Part shown: positions 59,586-64,000 of the stretch, piece by piece
How positions within the stretch are numbered: position 1 is the stretch's first letter
How the letters are laid out: every line of letters begins with the position of its first letter
Source: Anaerolinea sp.
GTDB lineage: Bacteria > Chloroflexota > Anaerolineae > Anaerolineales > Anaerolineaceae
NCBI GenBank assembly: GCA_029975055.1
Contig: JARKPU010000051.1
Span: forward strand, 186,001-250,000
Direction of reading: 5' to 3'
DNA length: 64,000 bases
Translations under genes and position numbers: made by a program
Notes under the pieces: generated by a model
Database searches by the model: none
Told to the model about the DNA's origin: nothing
Seen by the model: the letters and a program-made list of their open reading frames with translations, nothing else

Positions 59586-59629
59586 TGAGGAAAAGTGAAC
59601 ATGAGTGAAACACTGTTAACTTTTCCTCA
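59586..59629 (+). terminator. Terminator of the com cassette
   Basis: TGAGGAAAAGTGAACA (from 59586) pairs with the stretch ending at 59629, 16 positions with one mismatch, 12-base loop, followed by A/T-rich sequence with TATTTTTG. The gap 59630-59785 shows no other element. Confidence 0.75.
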
Positions 59630-59785
59630 TACACTATTTTTGATACTCATCTAGATCGGCCTGTATTACCATTGGAAATTACCAAGTGAACTGAAACGTT
59701 ATCTATGAATAGTGAATGTAAGAAACCCAGCCTTCACTGCGTCTAATCACATAGAAAATCTAAAAGGCAGGGGATAAAACAGTTC

Positions 59786-61498
59786 ATGGATAAATCCAAT
59801 CAAAAGTATGATGTGGCAATTATTGGATCGGGAATCGGCGGTTCGACACTTGCGAGTGTGCTTGCCCGTCAAGGCCTGTCGGTCATCGTATTCGAAGGGG
59901 GCTCGCATCCTCGCTTTACCATCGGCGAGTCGATGATCCTGGAAACATCCGAAGCAATGCGCGCCTTGGCGGAGTTTTATGATGTGCCGGAACTCGCCTA
60001 TTACAGTTCGGAGAATTATTACAGCTACATCGGCACCGCGCACGGCGTTAAGCGCCACTTTGGTTTTGTTCATCACACGCCCGGAGAGCATGTCTCGGCG
60101 CAAAAGAGCCTTCAGGCGGTAATCCCCAAAATGCCCTACGGCCATGAGATCCATATCCTCCGCCAGGATTCGGACTATTTTTTAACTTCCGTTGCCGTCT
60201 CCTATGGCGCGACGGTACTGCAAAACACCTTTATTCAAGACATTCAAGTATCCCCCGACTGCGTCGAAATCTTTACCAACAAAGGTAAAACTTTTACCGC
60301 CGAATATATCATCGATGCCGGTGGGATGAAATCCATCCTGGCGAACAAGTTCAACTGGCGGCATCGCGATTGCTTGTCCTACTCACGAACGATTTTTACC
60401 CACATGGTGGATGTGCCGTGCTTCAACAATGTCAGCCTGAGCAAGAAAGTCTTTGGGCACCCATACCGGTTCTCAGAGGGAACGCTCCATCATGTATTCA
60501 AAGGTGGATGGCTGTGGATTATCCCGTTCAACAATCACCCAGCATCCACCAATCCGCTCTGCAGCGTCGGTATGCAGCTCGACCCGCGCATCTACCCGCA
60601 GCGCGACGACCTCAATCCTGAGCAGGAATTTTACGCATTCGTCGAGCAGTTCCCCGATATCTACGCCCAACTAAAAGATGCCCATGCCGTGCGTGATTGG
60701 ATGCGCATTGACCGGCTGCAGTACTCTGCCCACCATATTGTAGGGGACCGCTTCGCGCTGCTGGCACACGCCGCCGGCTTTATCGATCCACTCTATTCCA
60801 AAGGGTTGTACGTGACCCATGCCAGTATCTTCCTGGCAGCAGACCTACTGCTCAAGGCAAAGCGAACGGGCGATTATTCTGCCGCCGCGTTCGCGCCATT
60901 GGAGAAGATGACACTCGGCTATATCCAGATGCACGATCGGCTGGTCGCCAGTTCGTTCAAATCCTGGCACAACTTCAAACTGTGGAATGTGTATGAAGTG
61001 CTGTGGCTGTTGGGCGCGTATCTCGAGTACCTGCGGTTGATCACCAACCGGTTTCGGGCGAATGGGGATCGGGAGAAGTACCTGAAATTGATGAAGCCGC
61101 ATCGCCTGGCTGGTGGGGGCTTTGAACTGTTCTTCGAAATCCAGGAAAAAATCGACGCGCTGATCGATGCCGTCAACCCGGAGGATGAAGCCGATGTGGA
61201 CCGGACGGTTGAGGAAGTCAAGGCGCACTTTGACCGCTTTCCCTGGATGTCCTCGGCCTTTAAAGACTTATTGAACGGAAAGAACCACTTACCAGACAAT
61301 AAACTACGCCTGAACCTGCTTAACCGCCAGGTGGGTTTTATGGGGAGCGGTGCGTATCGGGAGCATTTCTTTGGTTCCGAATCACCTGCGAGGTACCTGC
61401 AGAAAGCAGCTGCTGATCAGCTAAAGTATTCTGTTCCGGCTCTCAAACTCCGGCGTAAAACACGCGCCCGGCTTTCCTGGCAAAAGAAGGGGGGATAA
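59786..61498 (+). CDS. FAD-dependent oxidoreductase, tryptophan-halogenase-like
   Basis: A 570-residue flavoprotein. The N-terminus has the FAD-binding motif [21 protein letters not shown] and the [12 protein letters not shown] segment. Residues near 240 read [12 protein letters not shown], a W-x-W-x-I-P-like pattern of flavin-dependent halogenases, and [19 protein letters not shown] is the second FAD contact. The Lys near the GES motif used by tryptophan halogenases is not evident, so a hydroxylase or geranylgeranyl-reductase-like role is possible. AGGGG upstream of the ATG. It heads a plus-strand operon with the next two genes. Confidence 0.75.
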   Translation: MDKSNQKYDVAIIGSGIGGSTLASVLARQGLSVIVFEGGSHPRFTIGESMILETSEAMRALAEFYDVPELAYYSSENYYSYIGTAHGVKRHFGFVHHTPGEHVSAQKSLQAVIPKMPYGHEIHILRQDSDYFLTSVAVSYGATVLQNTFIQDIQVSPDCVEIFTNKGKTFTAEYIIDAGGMKSILANKFNWRHRDCLSYSRTIFTHMVDVPCFNNVSLSKKVFGHPYRFSEGTLHHVFKGGWLWIIPFNNHPASTNPLCSVGMQLDPRIYPQRDDLNPEQEFYAFVEQFPDIYAQLKDAHAVRDWMRIDRLQYSAHHIVGDRFALLAHAAGFIDPLYSKGLYVTHASIFLAADLLLKAKRTGDYSAAAFAPLEKMTLGYIQMHDRLVASSFKSWHNFKLWNVYEVLWLLGAYLEYLRLITNRFRANGDREKYLKLMKPHRLAGGGFELFFEIQEKIDALIDAVNPEDEADVDRTVEEVKAHFDRFPWMSSAFKDLLNGKNHLPDNKLRLNLLNRQVGFMGSGAYREHFFGSESPARYLQKAAADQLKYSVPALKLRRKTRARLSWQKKGG

Positions 61499-61501
61499 AG
61501 C

Positions 61502-62170
61502 ATGTTTGACGCATCCTTACGCCGTACCAAAGATCGTTATGGTGAATCAGTTGCCGCACTCTTTAGAGGGGTATCGCCAAACACCATTTCGCTGGCATCC
61601 TTCGTGGTGGGCATGTTCTCCGCCGGTTTGGCCTTTTATGGCTGGTTTGGCTTTGCGCTCATCCTTTGGATCATCAGCCGGCTTTTGGATGGGCTGGACG
61701 GACTGATTGCACGCGTTCTTGATAAACAGACAGATTTTGGGGGATACCTGGACATCCTGTGCGATTTTGCCGTTTATGCAATACTGCCGATCGCGATTGT
61801 GCAGAATCGGCCCAGCCCAGAGGGGTACCTGGCCCTGGCTTTTTTACTGGCAACTTTTAACATCAATGGGGCCTCCTGGATGTACCTGGCGGCGATCTTA
61901 GAGAAGCGCGGCAGCCAGTATGTCGGCGATCCGGCCGCGCCGCCGGCCATGACTTCGATCATTATGCCTTCCGGGTTGGTTGGCGCGGCAGAGACCATTC
62001 TGGCCTACTGCCTGTTTCTGATCTGGCCCAGCCAGGCTGCGCTGCTGTTTACCGTGTTTGGCGGTATGGTCGTTATTACGACTCTGCAGCGGCTGGCCTG
62101 GGCCTGGCACACATTTGGTAAACAAGAATGCAAAGGACCCGTAACCAAAAATGAAACTCAAAAACCGTGA
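61502..62170 (+). CDS. CDP-alcohol phosphatidyltransferase family protein
   Basis: A 222-residue polytopic enzyme with the complete family motif DGLIARVLDKQTDFGGYLDILCD (D-G-x2-A-R-x8-G-x3-D-x3-D). The first part NTISLASFVVGMFSAGL is the usual span. These enzymes join a CDP-linked alcohol or lipid to a second alcohol, as in phospholipid synthesis. GGGGGGA lies before the ATG, three bases after the flavoprotein gene. Its last 20 bases overlap the next gene. Substrates cannot be read from sequence. Confidence 0.85.
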   Translation: MFDASLRRTKDRYGESVAALFRGVSPNTISLASFVVGMFSAGLAFYGWFGFALILWIISRLLDGLDGLIARVLDKQTDFGGYLDILCDFAVYAILPIAIVQNRPSPEGYLALAFLLATFNINGASWMYLAAILEKRGSQYVGDPAAPPAMTSIIMPSGLVGAAETILAYCLFLIWPSQAALLFTVFGGMVVITTLQRLAWAWHTFGKQECKGPVTKNETQKP

Positions 62171-62723
62171 GCCTGCTCCCGATTTCACCTTGCAAACCGT
62201 AGAAGGCATTCCCATTCGCCTGTCTGATGTCGTTAACAGTGGACAGCATGTGCTGCTGGTCTTCCTGCGCCACCTTGGCTGACTGCCCTGCCGCGAACAT
62301 GCTGCACAGTTGTGCCAGCGCCAGGAAGAATTTTGGCAGTACAATACGCGGGTTCTAATCATTTCCTTTGGAACACTGCCGGCCCTTCAGCAGTGGATGA
62401 AGGAAACCTGCCATTCTTTTGATGTTCTACTGGATCGGGAGCGTAGAGTCTATCAGGCCTATGGTTTGGAACGTTCCTTCTTTCGTTCCCGTAACCTCAG
62501 GACGAGGTGGTATTACTTGAAAGCGCTACTATCGGGGAAGAAAACCCATGATGACCATGGCGAAGATACCTCGCAGCTCGGGGGCGACTTCATCGTCGAT
62601 AAAAATGGAACCTTGCAACTGGTATACCCCAGCCATGATCCAACGGACCGCCCACCGGTGGATGATCTGCTGTCAATCCTAAAAGAGATATCGAGTAACG
62701 GCCATTCGAAAGATGGAGTTTAA
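62151..62723 (+). CDS. AhpC/TSA-family redox protein with in-frame TGA (candidate selenoprotein)
   Basis: Reading from ATG 62151 gives 190 residues of an AhpC/TSA-type protein with one in-frame TGA at 62280-62282 (codon 44). The context is FLRHLG, TGA, LPCREHAAQL. Relatives have F-R-H-x-G-C-x-x-C-R-E, so TGA replaces the first Cys and yields U-x-x-C. Both sides of the TGA continue the family in one frame: MKLKNREPAPDFTLQTVEGIPIRL before, VLIISFGTLPALQQWMKE after. A small hairpin with a loop about 25 bases behind the TGA fits a bacterial SECIS. The alternative is a nonsense mutation or base-calling error. The start overlaps the preceding gene by 20 bases. Confidence 0.75.
62301..62320 (+). promoter_or_regulatory. 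Candidate bacterial SECIS hairpin
   Basis: GCTG-CAC (62301-62307), loop AGTT with a G in its second position (62308-62311), then GTG, one bulged C and CAGC (62312-62319). The loop is 25 bases behind the TGA, within the 16-37 base range known for bacterial SECIS elements. The stem is short, so support is modest. Confidence 0.45.
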
Positions 62724-62729
62724 AAAAGC

Positions 62730-62761
62730 GATGCTGACCAATACTGATTTTGGTCAGCATC
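62730..62761. terminator. Bidirectional terminator between convergent genes
   Basis: GATGCTGACCAA (62730-62741) pairs perfectly with TTGGTCAGCATC (62750-62761), eight-base loop. TTTTTC follows on the plus strand and the minus strand reads TTTTTTAAAC, so it can end both the redox gene and the reductase gene. Confidence 0.85.
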
Positions 62762-62786
62762 TTTTTCATGATTTGTGGGCGGCTAC

Positions 62787-63974
62787 TCACCCTACTTCTT
62801 TTAGGTATTCCCGGATCATAAGAGCGGCCGTTGCTCCTTCGCCAGCAGCTGCTGCGGCTTGTTTGGTCGAGCCTGCGCGCACATCTCCAGCGGTGAACAG
62901 ACCCGGCAACGAGGTCATCAAGGTTTTGTCGGTGAGGACAAACCCAAAAGGATCCATCTCAACCGCTTCTCTTACCAGGCTGCTGTTTGGCGAAAGCCCA
63001 ATAAAGACAAACACACCATCGTACTGCCACTCTTTCACTTCACAGGTACTCTGATCTTCGACGATGACACGATCTAGGCGATTATTTTTTACCTGAAATG
63101 CTTTGATCGCGTGGTTGACGGTTACGGTCATATTCTCCTGGCTGGCGACCTTTTCCTGCAGGATCTTGCTGGCTTTCACCTGGGGGGTATGGACAACAAT
63201 ATCAACCGTTTTTGCGAAGCGCGTCAGGAACAGCGCTTCTTCAAAGGCGCTATTCCCACCGCCGATGACCAGGACGCGCTTGCCCTTGTAGAAAGCGCCA
63301 TCACAGGTGGCGCAAAAGTGAATATTGGTACCGATTAATTCGTCTTCGCCTGGGACATCCAGCCGGCGGTACTGCGCACCGGTGGCCAGCAGCACGGCTT
63401 TTGCCCCATACTCCACGTTGTCGACCGTGATGGCGCACAGATAGGTGCCCTGGGGGACAATTTTTCCCACTTCATTGGCTTGCAAGATTTCTACGCCAAA
63501 TTGGTACGCTTGCTGGGTCAAGCGGTCGGCAAACTCACCGCCCGAAATACCTCCTGGGAAGCCTGGGAAATTATCCAGCACCTGCGTAATCCCGACTTGC
63601 CCGCCAAGGCCGGCCTTTTCTATCACCAGCACTTCCAAACCTTCACGCGCCATATAGAGAGCTGCTGTCAGTCCGGTTGGGCCGCCACCGATGATGATCA
63701 TGTCATAATACTGCCGCTGGGCTTTGGTTTTTAGGCCCAATTTGGCTGCCAGTTCTGCATTAGAGGGTTCTACCAGTAGTGAACCATCTGGAAAGACGAT
63801 AGTCGGTATGATGCGCTTGCCATTGTTGACCTTTTCGACATACGCCATCGCATCAGGATCTTGCTCGATATCGATGTTCTCATACGAGACGCGTTGTTCG
63901 CCAAAGAATTTCTTGGCCCGCTTACAGTCCGGGCACCAGACGGTGCTATATACCTTGATTAAGTCGGTTGTCAT
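62787..63974 (-). CDS. Glutaredoxin-thioredoxin reductase fusion
   Basis: A 395-residue fusion. Residues 1-80 are a glutaredoxin-like domain with active site WCPDCKRAKKFF and the cis-Pro region IIPTIVFPDGS. Residues 90-395 are a TrxB-type flavoprotein: IIIGGGPTGLTAALYMAREG (FAD), CATC at the redox centre (IHFCATCDGAFYKGKRVLVIGGGNSAFEEALFL with the NADPH motif) and LFTAGDVRAG. Fusion gives a self-contained NADPH-to-disulfide reductase. Being convergent with the redox-active AhpC/TSA-like gene, it is a plausible electron source for it. Bases 63975-64000 hold the start region only. Confidence 0.88.
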   Translation of the reverse strand: MTTDLIKVYSTVWCPDCKRAKKFFGEQRVSYENIDIEQDPDAMAYVEKVNNGKRIIPTIVFPDGSLLVEPSNAELAAKLGLKTKAQRQYYDMIIIGGGPTGLTAALYMAREGLEVLVIEKAGLGGQVGITQVLDNFPGFPGGISGGEFADRLTQQAYQFGVEILQANEVGKIVPQGTYLCAITVDNVEYGAKAVLLATGAQYRRLDVPGEDELIGTNIHFCATCDGAFYKGKRVLVIGGGNSAFEEALFLTRFAKTVDIVVHTPQVKASKILQEKVASQENMTVTVNHAIKAFQVKNNRLDRVIVEDQSTCEVKEWQYDGVFVFIGLSPNSSLVREAVEMDPFGFVLTDKTLMTSLPGLFTAGDVRAGSTKQAAAAAGEGATAALMIREYLKEVG

Positions 63975-64000
63975 TTTTTCTTCCCCTCCAATAAAAGCGT

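Overview
The window most resembles a member of the Chloroflexota (Anaerolineae-like). This is inferred from gene content: a peptide-type ABC importer beside sugar genes, split transketolase, Tad-type pilus genes with no outer-membrane secretin in view, and many small proteins of unknown family. No rRNA, tRNA, CRISPR array or integrase was seen.

Left part (1-17 kb). A uracil-DNA-glycosylase-like gene and a dead IS3-family transposase fragment are followed by a carbohydrate locus. It holds a SorC-type regulator, a five-gene oligopeptide/oligosaccharide-type ABC importer and a DUF5060/DUF4038-type glycoside hydrolase on the minus strand. Divergent to these lie a two-subunit transketolase, an L-fucose-isomerase-like enzyme and an FGGY kinase. 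Isomerase, kinase and dedicated transketolase are the steps expected for an unusual pentose; apiose is my leading guess. A broken DUF234-type ATPase gene and two hypothetical genes close this part.

Middle part (17.5-54.5 kb). This reads as a resident or integrated plasmid-like element. It has parA plus a tandem ribbon-helix-helix partner, a helically phased iteron array beside a replication protein with a DnaA-type N-terminus, a second iteron-like set inside that gene, SSB, a replication-relaxation-like protein, HigBA, and an Abi_2/HEPN toxin with its own promoter-driven structured small RNA. Two Tad-like pilus/secretion operons follow in tandem (about 28.4-39.4 and 39.6-54.5 kb). Both are introduced by the same promoter plus terminator-attenuator leader. 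The second includes a large VirB4/HerA-like ATPase with a serine-rich insertion, so the set may be a Tad-derived DNA or protein transfer machine.

Right part (54.8-64 kb). The most exciting locus is a ComQXPA-like quorum-sensing cassette at 55.3-59.5 kb: a 62-residue pre-peptide with a single Trp four residues from its C-terminus, an isoprenyl-synthase-fold ComQ-like enzyme translationally coupled to it, a polytopic PDZ-like/GAF/HisKA_3 kinase and a LuxR-type regulator. Upstream of the peptide gene lies an exact match to the Bacillus ComA box (TTGCGG-N4-CCGCAA) with a third half-site. Downstream are a halogenase-like flavoprotein, a CDP-alcohol phosphatidyltransferase, an AhpC/TSA-like gene with an in-frame TGA in place of the first active-site Cys (candidate selenoprotein), and a glutaredoxin-thioredoxin reductase fusion.
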